Shown: positions 53,792-61,946 of the stretch, in pieces
Numbering within the stretch: the stretch's first letter is position 1
How the letters are laid out: every line of letters starts with the position of its first letter
Source of the DNA: an uncultured Pelagibacteraceae bacterium
GTDB taxonomy: Bacteria > Pseudomonadota > Alphaproteobacteria > Pelagibacterales > Pelagibacteraceae
DNA: 64,000 nt
NCBI GenBank assembly: GCA_902566315.1
Contig: CACFIL010000001.1
Coordinates: 133,977-197,976 of the forward strand
Direction: 5' to 3'
Translations under genes and position numbers: made by a program
Notes under the pieces: model-generated
What the model was told of the DNA's origin: nothing
Seen by the model: only the letters and a program-made list of their open reading frames with translations
The model's database searches: none

Positions 53792-54715
53792 CTAAAACCA
53801 GTTTATATTTTCTTTGTCACAAAGTTCTTTCAGCCTTAATGGATAGTCTGTCATGATACCATCTACACCATACTCAATCATTTTTAACATATCGTTCTCT
53901 TCATTAACTGTCCAAACGTTCACTGGCAAATCTTCTTGATGAGAAATATCTACTAGTTTTTTTGTAATATCTTTATGGTATGGATGCAAAGCCTTTCCAC
54001 CTTGTGATTTTATAATTTTTGGTAATTCATATTTTTCAAAAAAAGGTAAGTAACTCATCCATGGAGATCTATTGTAAATTGTATTTTTAATTTTAATTCC
54101 TGCCTGTTGTAGAAAACTTAAATAAGCTCTTGAAATTTCAGGGTAAAGATTTTTGATTTCTGTCAGTGTTCTCCAATCAAATGAAGAAATGATTATTTTA
54201 TTTTGTAAATTTGATTTATTTACTTCTTTCATAACAAGTTTTACCATTTCCTCTGGGGTTGGAGTTAAATTTTCCTCGTCAGGTGTAGATTTAATTTCTA
54301 AATTTATTAATAAATTTTCAGATTTGTTTTTTGAAGATAATTCTAATAACTCAGAAAGTTTTGGTATCTTTTGATTTTCTAAAGTTTTTTGATTAACAAA
54401 TCTTCTTCCATATCTAGATAATTTATTTAAAGACCCAACATCAAATTTTAAAAGCTCATCGTAACTTAAGTCAAATATTATTATATTTTCATCCGTTATC
54501 CAATTTCCCTCATTATCTTTTGTAAAACTTGGATCTAATCTAAAGTCATGTGTAATCACAGGAATAAGATCTTTGGAAATCAAAATATCTGTTTCGTATG
54601 CATTAATATTGTTTTTAAATAAATATTTAAAACTTTCTAAAGTATTTTCAGGAAGATCTCCTCTAGCGCCTCTATGGCCATAAATTTTAATATAATTTGG
54701 CTTTGATAAAATCAA
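53792..54715 (-). CDS. ugpQ: Glycerophosphodiester phosphodiesterase, cytoplasmic
   Basis: Hydrolyses glycerophosphodiesters imported by UgpBAEC to glycerol 3-phosphate and an alcohol. GDPD motifs: YGHRGARGDLPENTLESF, ETDILISKDLIPVITHD and INLEIKS, and the C-terminal NVWTVNEENDMLKMIEYGVDGIMTDYP. No signal peptide, so cytoplasmic like UgpQ rather than periplasmic GlpQ. 307 aa, longer than E. coli UgpQ by an insert. Begins 2 bp after ugpC. Confidence 0.93.
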   Translation of the reverse strand: MILSKPNYIKIYGHRGARGDLPENTLESFKYLFKNNINAYETDILISKDLIPVITHDFRLDPSFTKDNEGNWITDENIIIFDLSYDELLKFDVGSLNKLSRYGRRFVNQKTLENQKIPKLSELLELSSKNKSENLLINLEIKSTPDEENLTPTPEEMVKLVMKEVNKSNLQNKIIISSFDWRTLTEIKNLYPEISRAYLSFLQQAGIKIKNTIYNRSPWMSYLPFFEKYELPKIIKSQGGKALHPYHKDITKKLVDISHQEDLPVNVWTVNEENDMLKMIEYGVDGIMTDYPLRLKELCDKENINWF

Positions 54716-54717
54716 AA

Positions 54718-55770
54718 TTAATTTACTCGATTACCATTAGATTTATCAAAAACATAATAATTGTTATCATTTATGTTCAAAGATAATTTACTTCCTTTTT
54801 TAATAATTTGACTTCCAGGACATCTAAAACAAAAATCTTTTTTATTTTTTATTTCTCCATAAATCAAATTATCTGAACCTAATTGTTCTACCAGATCTAC
54901 AGATAAATTTATTAAACCTTTATCAGTTTGCGACATATGCTCTGGCCTAATTCCTAATATAACTGGTCCATTAAAATCACTTGTAACATTATTAATTTCA
55001 AAACCTTCTGAAGTAAGAGTTTTATTTATTAATTCTCCTTCAAGAAAATTCATCTGTGGCGAACCTATAAATCCTGCGACAAACATAGATTTAGGATTAT
55101 TATAAATTTCTATCGGTGTTCCAAGCTGCTCAATAAGGCCATTATTTATTACTGCCAGTCTATCCGCTAAGGTCATAGCTTCTACTTGGTCATGAGTTAC
55201 AAATATACTTGTCACTCCAACTTTTTGCTGAAGCTTTTTTATTTCAAGCCTCATTTGTATTCTTAGTTTTGCATCTAAATTAGATAATGGCTCATCAAAT
55301 AAAAATATTTTAGGATTTCTCACAATGGCTCTTCCCATGGCAACTCTCTGCCTTTGACCTCCTGACAACATGGATGGTTTTCTTTGCAAGTATTCAGAAA
55401 TTTGTAATAGCTTTGCTGCCTCATTAACTTTTTTTTCAATATCTTCTTTTGAAATACCTCTATTTTTTAATCCGTAAGCCAAATTGTTGTAAACATTCAT
55501 ATGAGGATAGAGTGCATAATTCTGAAAAACCATAGCAACATCTCTATCTGAGGGGTCAACTTTATTAATTAATATTCCATCAAGATTTATATAACCTTCA
55601 GTTATGTCTTCTAACCCAGCAATCATTCTTAAAAGAGTAGATTTTCCACATCCGCTTGGTCCAACAAAAACCATGAATTCACCATTTTCTACATTCATAC
55701 TTGTCTCATGAACAGCTTTAGTTCCGTTTGGATAGATTTTAGTAACTTTATTTAATTCTAAAAAACTCAT
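54718..55770 (-). CDS. ugpC: Glycerol-3-phosphate ABC transporter ATP-binding protein
   Basis: MalK/UgpC-type ATPase. Walker A GPSGCGKSTLLRM, signature LSGGQRQRVAMGRAI, Walker B IFLFDEPLSNLD, switch VTHDQVEAM, then a C-terminal TOBE/OB domain (GIRPEHM) that in relatives receives regulatory signals. 350 aa. Directly downstream of the second ugpE (no gap) and 2 bp before ugpQ. Confidence 0.94.
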   Translation of the reverse strand: MSFLELNKVTKIYPNGTKAVHETSMNVENGEFMVFVGPSGCGKSTLLRMIAGLEDITEGYINLDGILINKVDPSDRDVAMVFQNYALYPHMNVYNNLAYGLKNRGISKEDIEKKVNEAAKLLQISEYLQRKPSMLSGGQRQRVAMGRAIVRNPKIFLFDEPLSNLDAKLRIQMRLEIKKLQQKVGVTSIFVTHDQVEAMTLADRLAVINNGLIEQLGTPIEIYNNPKSMFVAGFIGSPQMNFLEGELINKTLTSEGFEINNVTSDFNGPVILGIRPEHMSQTDKGLINLSVDLVEQLGSDNLIYGEIKNKKDFCFRCPGSQIIKKGSKLSLNINDNNYYVFDKSNGNRVN

Positions 55771-56622
55771 TTATTTCTCTGTTTGAATTAATCCTTTTAT
55801 GAACCATTTTTGCAAAAATACTACCACTAAAACTGGGGGGATCATTGATAAAATAATATAAGCAAATCTCTCTGCTGTTCTTGGTAAAGCAACTCCCTCA
55901 TAACTTTCAGTAAATATAATTTTCATTCCCATAACTACAGTCCAATATTCCTCACTCGTAGTCATTATTAACGGCCATAAATATTGACTATATCCGTATA
56001 CAAACATGAATATAAACATCGCTGCAATCATTGTTTTAGATAATGGAACTAGAAAATCTATAAAAAATCTCCAACTATTTGCACCATCTAATTTTGCTGA
56101 TTCAAGTAATTCATCAGGTATAGTTTTATAAAACTGTCTAAAAAAAAACGTAGCGGTGGCTGATGCAACCAATGGAAGAACAAGACCTGTGTAAGAATTA
56201 GTTAAACCTAAATCTGATACAATCTTATAACTTGGAAAAATCCTAACCTCCAGAGGCACAAGTAAAGTAATAAAGATTAACCAAAAAATCGGTACAGCAA
56301 ATTTGAATCTAAAATAAACTAAAGCATAAGCTGACATTGCTGAGATAATTACTTTAAGGGTTGCAATTCCCAAAGCCATTATAAAGCTATTTATAAACAT
56401 TTTTGCAGCAGTCACTTCCTCTGACCAACCACCCTTCTCATTTAAAACTTCGTTATAATTTCTTGTTAATTGATCGCCAAGACCAAATTGCATTCCCTCT
56501 TTTAAAATAGTTACAGTATCGTGGGTAGAGCTAGCAAATGATAACCAAATCGGAATTACCATCAATAAAACACCTAGTATAAGTACAATGTGTGCTAAAA
56601 TTTGTGAAAATTTAATTTTCAT
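55771..56622 (-). CDS. ugpE: Glycerol-3-phosphate ABC transporter permease UgpE (canonical copy)
   Basis: Inner-membrane permease with six helices (283 aa). The EAA loop DELLESAKLDGANSWRFF and the C-terminus VVFLQKWFIKGLIQTEK match UgpE. It is the second of two adjacent ugpE-like genes; the start overlaps the end of the first by 4 bp. DNA in the EAA region (56084-56136) is identical over 53 bp to the other copy, indicating duplication or gene conversion. Confidence 0.92.
   Translation of the reverse strand: MKIKFSQILAHIVLILGVLLMVIPIWLSFASSTHDTVTILKEGMQFGLGDQLTRNYNEVLNEKGGWSEEVTAAKMFINSFIMALGIATLKVIISAMSAYALVYFRFKFAVPIFWLIFITLLVPLEVRIFPSYKIVSDLGLTNSYTGLVLPLVASATATFFFRQFYKTIPDELLESAKLDGANSWRFFIDFLVPLSKTMIAAMFIFMFVYGYSQYLWPLIMTTSEEYWTVVMGMKIIFTESYEGVALPRTAERFAYIILSMIPPVLVVVFLQKWFIKGLIQTEK
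56084..56136 (-). repeat. 53-bp identical segment, copy 1 of 2 (ugpE pair)
   Basis: Exact match to 56902-56954, encoding part of the FFRQFYKTIPDELLESAKLDG segment of both permeases. It is the longest identical stretch I noticed between the two genes, which differ more elsewhere. Confidence 0.9.
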
Positions 56623-57440
56623 TTGTCTTGAAAAATCCCTTTAATAAAATATTTTTGTAATACAATTATGATTAATACTGGTGGTATCATTGACATGATG
56701 ACAAATGCAAATTTGTTAACGATTGATCCAGACATCATCTTTAATCCCATGACAACAGTCCAATATTGTTCAGAAGAAGTTACTAATATCGGCCATAAAT
56801 ATTGATTATAACCGAATACAAACATAAATATGAACATTGCAACAATCATTGTTTTTGACAATGGCACTAAAAAGTCAATAAAAAATCTCCAAGTATTTGC
56901 GCCATCTAATTTTGCTGATTCAAGTAATTCATCAGGTATAGTTTTATAAAACTGCCTAAAAAATAAAGTAGCTATAGCAGAAGCTGAAATTGGAATAATT
57001 AGTCCCCAATATGAGTTTACTAAGTTAAGTGTAGACATAACAGAATAGGTAGGAAAAATTCTTAACTCCAGAGGGACTAGTATAGTAATAAAAATTATCC
57101 AAAATAATAATGTTGCATATTTCACTCTAAAATAAACTAAGACATATGCAGTCATAAGAGATGAAATAACTGATAAAAACGCAACTCCAGTTGCCATTAA
57201 AAAACTATTTAAAAACATCTTCAATACAGTAATTTCTTTAAAAAAACCACCCTCATATAATAAAACTTTTGTATAATTCTCTAAAAACTTATCTCCTAAA
57301 AAAAATTGAAGACCTTGGGTATTAATAATCAAAGCTGTGTGAGTTGAGCTTGCAAAAATTAACCACACAGGGATTATCATAATAAAAATGCCTATCAAAA
57401 GAATTAAATGAGAAAAGTTTGATGAAAAATATCTAATCAT
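56619..57440 (-). CDS. ugpE: Second UgpE-like permease (tandem paralogue)
   Basis: A 273-aa paralogue of the downstream ugpE, about half identical by eye, with the same EAA loop (DELLESAKLDGANTWRFF). It lacks about ten residues between the last two helices (MMSGSIVNKFAF against a longer VALPRTAERFAY region in the other). All six helices are retained, with no frameshift. It could replace UgpE in an alternative UgpA-UgpE' pair and shift substrate range, or be redundant. Located 1 bp after ugpA. Confidence 0.9.
   Translation of the reverse strand: MIRYFSSNFSHLILLIGIFIMIIPVWLIFASSTHTALIINTQGLQFFLGDKFLENYTKVLLYEGGFFKEITVLKMFLNSFLMATGVAFLSVISSLMTAYVLVYFRVKYATLLFWIIFITILVPLELRIFPTYSVMSTLNLVNSYWGLIIPISASAIATLFFRQFYKTIPDELLESAKLDGANTWRFFIDFLVPLSKTMIVAMFIFMFVFGYNQYLWPILVTSSEQYWTVVMGLKMMSGSIVNKFAFVIMSMIPPVLIIIVLQKYFIKGIFQDK
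56902..56954 (-). repeat. 53-bp identical segment, copy 2 of 2 (ugpE pair)
   Basis: Partner of 56084-56136; direct repeat, 818 bp apart. Recombination between the two would delete one permease copy in frame. Confidence 0.9.
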
Positions 57441-57441
57441 T

Positions 57442-58320
57442 TTAATTGTAATGTATTTTCCCTTCTATGTATCTAAATTGAAAAATTGTAATAACTAAAA
57501 CAATCAACATCATCATAATTGATTGAGCACCAGCACTTCCTAAGTCTAACCCCCTAAATCCGTCCATGTAGGCTTTATAAACAAGAGTTCTTGTTTCACC
57601 TGAGGGTGCACCAATTGTTGTAGTGTCAATTATTCCAAAAGTATCAAAAAAAGCATAAGTTATATTGATAATGATTAAAAAGAAAGTTGTGGGCATCAAT
57701 AGAGGGAAAGTGATTGTCCAAAATCTTCTGAAACTACTTTTACAATCAATTATCGATGCTTCAATGACAGATTTTTGTATTGCTTGAAGACCGGCTAAGA
57801 AGAAAATAAAATTAGCACTTATTTGTTTCCATGATCCTGCTATTATTAAGTAGATATAAGAATCAAAAACACTTTCATACCAATTAAAACCCCATAAATC
57901 GTTAAATAGATGATACAATAATCCAAATCTTTCACTAAAAAAATAATTTGCCATAACACCCACCACAGCTGGCGCAATAGCATAAGGCCAAATCAAAAGA
58001 GTTTTGTAGGCACTTTTTCCATGCATTACATTATTGGCATTTACAGCAAGTAACAATCCAATGGCTCCTGTGACAAGTGTTATCACAAAGCTATAAATAA
58101 TAGTAAACTTAAAAGCTATAAAATAAGCCGGGTCATCAAAGATAAATAAAAAATTATCAAACCATACAAATTGTCTTCCAAATCCAAATGCATCTTGCAT
58201 GGTAAATGCATCTCTAAAAGTTTGTATTATTGGCCAATATAAAAATATTAATAAAATACCTAGCTGTGGTGCTAAAAAAAAATACTGTGAATAGTTTGAT
58301 TTAAACTGAACTTTTTTCAT
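57442..58320 (-). CDS. ugpA: Glycerol-3-phosphate ABC transporter permease UgpA
   Basis: Permease of the MalF/UgpA class, six helices, 292 aa. Typical segments are FFLAPQLGILLIFLYWPIIQTFRDAF, an EAA loop VIEASIIDCKSSFRRFWTITFPLL, and FDTFGIIDTTTIGAPSGETRTLVYKAY. It pairs with UgpE over UgpC. It begins 49 bp after ugpB, past a strong hairpin, and is followed after 1 bp by the first ugpE copy. Confidence 0.93.
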   Translation of the reverse strand: MKKVQFKSNYSQYFFLAPQLGILLIFLYWPIIQTFRDAFTMQDAFGFGRQFVWFDNFLFIFDDPAYFIAFKFTIIYSFVITLVTGAIGLLLAVNANNVMHGKSAYKTLLIWPYAIAPAVVGVMANYFFSERFGLLYHLFNDLWGFNWYESVFDSYIYLIIAGSWKQISANFIFFLAGLQAIQKSVIEASIIDCKSSFRRFWTITFPLLMPTTFFLIIINITYAFFDTFGIIDTTTIGAPSGETRTLVYKAYMDGFRGLDLGSAGAQSIMMMLIVLVITIFQFRYIEGKIHYN

Positions 58321-58324
58321 ATAA

Positions 58325-58360
58325 TAAATAAGGAGGTTATATTAATACCCTCCTTATTTA
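58325..58360 (-). terminator. Intra-operon hairpin between ugpB and ugpA
   Basis: 12-bp perfect stem TAAATAAGGAGG / CCTCCTTATTTA with a 12-base loop, starting 9 bp after the ugpB stop and ending just before the ugpA ATG. On the minus strand it is followed by a U-rich tract, so it may partly terminate or protect ugpB mRNA. Confidence 0.82.
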
Positions 58361-58369
58361 TATTATTTT

Positions 58370-59677
58370 TTAAAGAGTCTTAGCAAATTGTTTTAACAAT
58401 TTAGCTGCACCCTTATCCATGTTCTTTAATCCTTTTTCGATTGATATTTTGCCATTTAACATTGGCTCAACATTTTCGTAAATTACTTCACGAATTTGAG
58501 GCCAGTTACCAGCTCTATATCCACCAGGAATAGTTGAACCTTCTAAGCTTAATTGTTCACCAACAGCTTTGTGATATGGAGAAGCTCTATAAAAGTTTAT
58601 AGTTTCAGCTAATTCTATACCACCTTTAGTTACAGCAGAATAACCTGTCATGTTGTGATAGTATAAATCCATTTCAGGAGAACCCATAAATTCGATGAAT
58701 TTAGCAAGTCCTTTATACTCTTCTTCTGTATGACCATTTAAGATCCAGTTTGCTGCGCCACCAATAAATGTTGGATACTCTTTGCCACCAGTTACTGAAT
58801 CCCAATAAGGAATATGATTAACTGTAAAATTTGGAACAACACCTTTCATTCCACCAAATGATGCAGCAGATCCAAACCAAAAAGCAGCCTCACCTGCTAT
58901 AAATGGTGCTTGATTATCTCCCCAAGCTCTTCCTTTATAGCCGTAGAGACCTTTTTCGTACCATTCTTTTACTTTTTTCCAATGATAAACAAATGCATCT
59001 GTTTCAGCAAATAAAGTTTTTGTCGGAACAGCATCGTAACCATTGTTTCCATCTGTCATAAGTAGATTATGTCTTGAAAAGAAATTTTCTGTCCAGATCC
59101 AAGGAGAGTGACTTTGAAGTAAAGGAATATATCCAGCAGCTTTAATTTTTGGAGCCATAGCCTCAAATTCTTCATAAGTTTTTGGAACTGATTCTATTCC
59201 TACTTCTTTCAATATGTCCATATTTGCATACATTAAGCAAGTTGAACTATTAAAAGGAACACCTATCATTTTTCCATCAGAGTCAGCATAGAAGTTTTTA
59301 ATTCCAGGAATATAATTATCTGCATCTACTTTAATTCCATATTTCTCAGCCATATCTTCAAAACCAATAACAACGCCATTTTTAACTTGGGCTACCATAA
59401 TTGCAGCACCAGCATCGTAAACCTGTGAATAATGTGGTTGGTCTCCTGCTCTAAATGCAGCTATAGTTGCCGCCATGTTATCTTCATAACTTCCTTTACC
59501 TGTAGGAACGACGGTGTATTCATCTTGTGAAGCATTAAATCTATTTGCAATTTCAATAATTACATCACCAAGAAATCCACTATTTCCATACCACCAATGA
59601 ATTTCTGTCTTTGAATAACTGTGTGATGTAAATGAGAAAGTAAATAGAATTGTTAAAACACTCAATATTTTTTTCAT
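58370..59677 (-). CDS. ugpB: Glycerol-3-phosphate ABC transporter substrate-binding protein
   Basis: Periplasmic receptor for glycerol 3-phosphate and glycerophosphodiesters. The signal peptide ends near SYSKTE (about residue 23). UgpB features are EIHWWYGNSGFLGD, GVPFNSSTCLMYANMDILKEVG, and the C-terminal GNWPQIREVIYENVEPMLNG. 435 aa. A Shine-Dalgarno AAGGGG precedes the ATG. First gene of the ugpB-A-E-E-C-Q-2H operon, with a 7-4-7 repeat 46 bp upstream. Confidence 0.95.
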   Translation of the reverse strand: MKKILSVLTILFTFSFTSHSYSKTEIHWWYGNSGFLGDVIIEIANRFNASQDEYTVVPTGKGSYEDNMAATIAAFRAGDQPHYSQVYDAGAAIMVAQVKNGVVIGFEDMAEKYGIKVDADNYIPGIKNFYADSDGKMIGVPFNSSTCLMYANMDILKEVGIESVPKTYEEFEAMAPKIKAAGYIPLLQSHSPWIWTENFFSRHNLLMTDGNNGYDAVPTKTLFAETDAFVYHWKKVKEWYEKGLYGYKGRAWGDNQAPFIAGEAAFWFGSAASFGGMKGVVPNFTVNHIPYWDSVTGGKEYPTFIGGAANWILNGHTEEEYKGLAKFIEFMGSPEMDLYYHNMTGYSAVTKGGIELAETINFYRASPYHKAVGEQLSLEGSTIPGGYRAGNWPQIREVIYENVEPMLNGKISIEKGLKNMDKGAAKLLKQFAKTL

Positions 59678-59722
59678 TGTACCCCTTTTGTTATTTATAA
59701 TTTTAATCAGATAAATTATTTA

Positions 59723-59740
59723 TGTTAAAGTATCGTTAAA
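59723..59740 (-). promoter_or_regulatory. 7-4-7 direct repeat upstream of ugpB (candidate Pho box)
   Basis: Toward ugpB the sequence reads TTTAACG-ATAC-TTTAACA, two 7-mers differing at one base with centres 11 bp apart, the geometry of PhoB half-sites. TAAAAT/TATAAAT further downstream can serve as -10. ugp operons are classical PhoB targets, which makes this the best-supported member of the set. Confidence 0.55.
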
Positions 59741-59815
59741 TTTTGATTACTTAAATGTAAAAATATATAATGTTTCTAAAAGAGGTTGTATATTTTAAAA
59801 CAAATCATAATTTAA

Positions 59816-60967
59816 ATGTCTAAAATATTCGATTTATTCATAATAGGTGGCGGTATAAACGGTGCAGGTATTGCAAGGGATGCTGCAGGTAGAGGTTTAT
59901 CAGTTTGTTTAGCTGACAAAGGTGAGATTGGTGGAGCAACTTCATCCTGGTCAACGAAATTAATACATGGTGGTCTTCGTTATTTAGAAAATTATGAATT
60001 CAAATTAGTTAGAGAATCTTTAAAAGAAAGAGAAATTGTTTATAAAATTGCTAAACATATTTCAAAACCCATTCCTTTTATAATTCCTTATGCAGATAAA
60101 ATTCGACCAGCCTGGTTAATTAAAATTGGTTTATTTTTGTACGATAATTTAGGTGGCAAAAGTAATATACCAAAATCAAAAACATTTGATCTTAGAAAAA
60201 AATTTTCAAATATTCTTAAAGAAAAATACAAAACCGGTTTTCAATATTTTGATATACAAATTGACGATAAAAAATTAACGAAATTAAATACCAAAGATGC
60301 AAAAAGAAATAACGCTAAAATACTAGAATACAACAAAGTTAAAAAAGCTGAAATTATTGGCAATGAATGGATTATTAGTCTTGAAAATGGTGAAAAAGTA
60401 AAGTCAAAAATTTTGATTAATGCATCTGGACCGTGGATAAATGAAACCTTAAATAAAAATATAAAAATTAAATCTAAGAAAAAAATTAGATTGGTTAAAG
60501 GAAGTCATATTATTACAAAAAAATTGTACAAAGAAAATGTTGCGTTCACATTTCAAAATACTGATAAAAGAATAATATTTGTAATACCTTATAAAGGGAA
60601 GTTTTCTTTAATTGGAACAACTGAAGAAGAGGTGAAATCACCTGAAAATAAAGGAATATCAAAAAAAGAAATTAGATATTTAATTAGTTCAGTAAATAAT
60701 TACTTAAAAAAACAAATAACATCAAAGGACATCGTAGATACATATTCTGGGATAAGACCTCTAATTGAAGATTTTAAAACAGCCTCAAAAGTCACAAGAG
60801 ATTATGTTTTTGATTTAAAAATTATAAAAAAATTACCTTTATTGAATATTTATGGAGGAAAACTTACCACCTACAGAAAATTGTCTGAAAAAGTCCTTAT
60901 TGATCTTGAAAAATTTTTACCTAAAACAAAAAAAGGTCCATGGACACACAAAAAGAAGCTTTTTTAA
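59816..60967 (+). CDS. glpD: Glycerol-3-phosphate dehydrogenase, C-terminally short GlpD
   Basis: Flavoprotein oxidising glycerol 3-phosphate to DHAP, feeding electrons to quinone. The FAD motif IIGGGINGAGIARDAAGRGL and the GlpD segments TSSWSTKLIHGGLRYLENYEF and GIRPLI are present, as is YGGKLTTYRKL. It stops at residue 383, just after GPWT, where normal GlpD continues with a C-terminal helical domain of over 100 residues. The 38 bp to the next gene cannot hold that domain. Divergent from ugpB, whose substrate it uses. Confidence 0.88.
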   Translation: MSKIFDLFIIGGGINGAGIARDAAGRGLSVCLADKGEIGGATSSWSTKLIHGGLRYLENYEFKLVRESLKEREIVYKIAKHISKPIPFIIPYADKIRPAWLIKIGLFLYDNLGGKSNIPKSKTFDLRKKFSNILKEKYKTGFQYFDIQIDDKKLTKLNTKDAKRNNAKILEYNKVKKAEIIGNEWIISLENGEKVKSKILINASGPWINETLNKNIKIKSKKKIRLVKGSHIITKKLYKENVAFTFQNTDKRIIFVIPYKGKFSLIGTTEEEVKSPENKGISKKEIRYLISSVNNYLKKQITSKDIVDTYSGIRPLIEDFKTASKVTRDYVFDLKIIKKLPLLNIYGGKLTTYRKLSEKVLIDLEKFLPKTKKGPWTHKKKLF

Positions 60968-61005
60968 TTTCCACGGTCTTAAAAAATGCTTTTCATTAAG
61001 TAATT

Positions 61006-61800
61006 TTATTTAATTCTAGTTTGAATTATTTTGATAATTTTAGGTAAATCTTTAATTGTATCTATTACATAGTGAGCGCCTACTTTCTTAAATTTATTCT
61101 TGATCTTTTTTCTAAATTTAGTTTTATCTTTAAAAGAAAGTCTATTAAATTCGACTTCTGTTTTACCAAATTCATTACCTGAAAATATAACACCCACTAC
61201 CCACATCCCAGCATTTACTCCCTCTAACAATCCAGGAATAGTGTCATCAACTTTTATACAATTTGATCCCTTGGTAATATTTAATTCAGAAAAAATTTTA
61301 TATATTATTTCAGCTGAGGGTCTTCCAATTTTTGTGTATGAAGAACTATATGACACATCAGGTATAAATCTTTGTTTTTTTAGTTCTGGCAATATAACGT
61401 TTAGAATTTCTTCTGAATATCCGGTATTGATTCCTATTTTTATTTTTTTGTTTTTTATAAAATCTAAAGTTTTTTTACTTCCTGATATAAATTTTGAATG
61501 TTTCTTAATTATTTTTTTTAATTCTGGATTAAAAAGTTTAAACAATTTATCAATATCTTTATCTGTTGGTTTTGATTTAAATTTTTTTTTCCACTGCGAA
61601 TTAATTTTTCTTGTTGTTAGCAATGCTTTTATATGGGCTCGTTTTTCAATACCCATTGGTCCTATGGCTTGTTTTCGTGTAATTTTAATTCCAAACCTAT
61701 CAAATAATTCTATAAGAACTTGAGATGGCGCAAGGCTTCCAAAATCTATTAATGTACCAGCTAAATCAAATACAACTCCTTCTATATTGGAATTTTTCAT
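61006..61800 (-). CDS. phnX: Phosphonoacetaldehyde hydrolase (phosphonatase)
   Basis: HAD-superfamily enzyme that splits phosphonoacetaldehyde into acetaldehyde and phosphate. The nucleophile is Asp12 in FDLAGT, with Ala14 at the second position as in phosphonatases. The Schiff-base Lys53 lies in PMGIEKRAHI, the same numbers as in the Bacillus enzyme. Other motifs are INTGYSEEI, IGRPSAEIIY and VDDTIPGLLEGVNAGMWVVGV. 264 aa. No PhnW aminotransferase is present in the window to make its substrate. Convergent with glpD. Confidence 0.87.
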   Translation of the reverse strand: MKNSNIEGVVFDLAGTLIDFGSLAPSQVLIELFDRFGIKITRKQAIGPMGIEKRAHIKALLTTRKINSQWKKKFKSKPTDKDIDKLFKLFNPELKKIIKKHSKFISGSKKTLDFIKNKKIKIGINTGYSEEILNVILPELKKQRFIPDVSYSSSYTKIGRPSAEIIYKIFSELNITKGSNCIKVDDTIPGLLEGVNAGMWVVGVIFSGNEFGKTEVEFNRLSFKDKTKFRKKIKNKFKKVGAHYVIDTIKDLPKIIKIIQTRIK

Positions 61801-61916
61801 ATGTTTTTTTTCGAATCTTTTAATTAAAATTTAATATTTGAAATTAATCATATCTTTAATTGAATAATAATACTGATTTTATTGCTGTTTATTTTGATTT
61901 TAACTTGTTTTATTAA

Positions 61917-61945
61917 TGTTACAAAAATATTACAGATTTATTACA
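61917..61945 (+). repeat. Three 7-mers with 11-bp period before the TPR gene
   Basis: TGTTACA-AAAA-TATTACA-GATT-TATTACA, ending 1 bp before the ATG at 61947. The helical-turn spacing is what a tandem DNA-binding protein would use. The closeness to the start is unusual and would fit a repressor site or a leaderless transcript. Confidence 0.75.
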
Positions 61946-61946
61946 T

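Noticed and set aside
61100-61723. 207-aa plus-strand frame opposite phnX
   Set aside because: Antisense shadow: the opposite strand carries the full phosphonatase motif set, while this frame has no recognisable domain or start signal.
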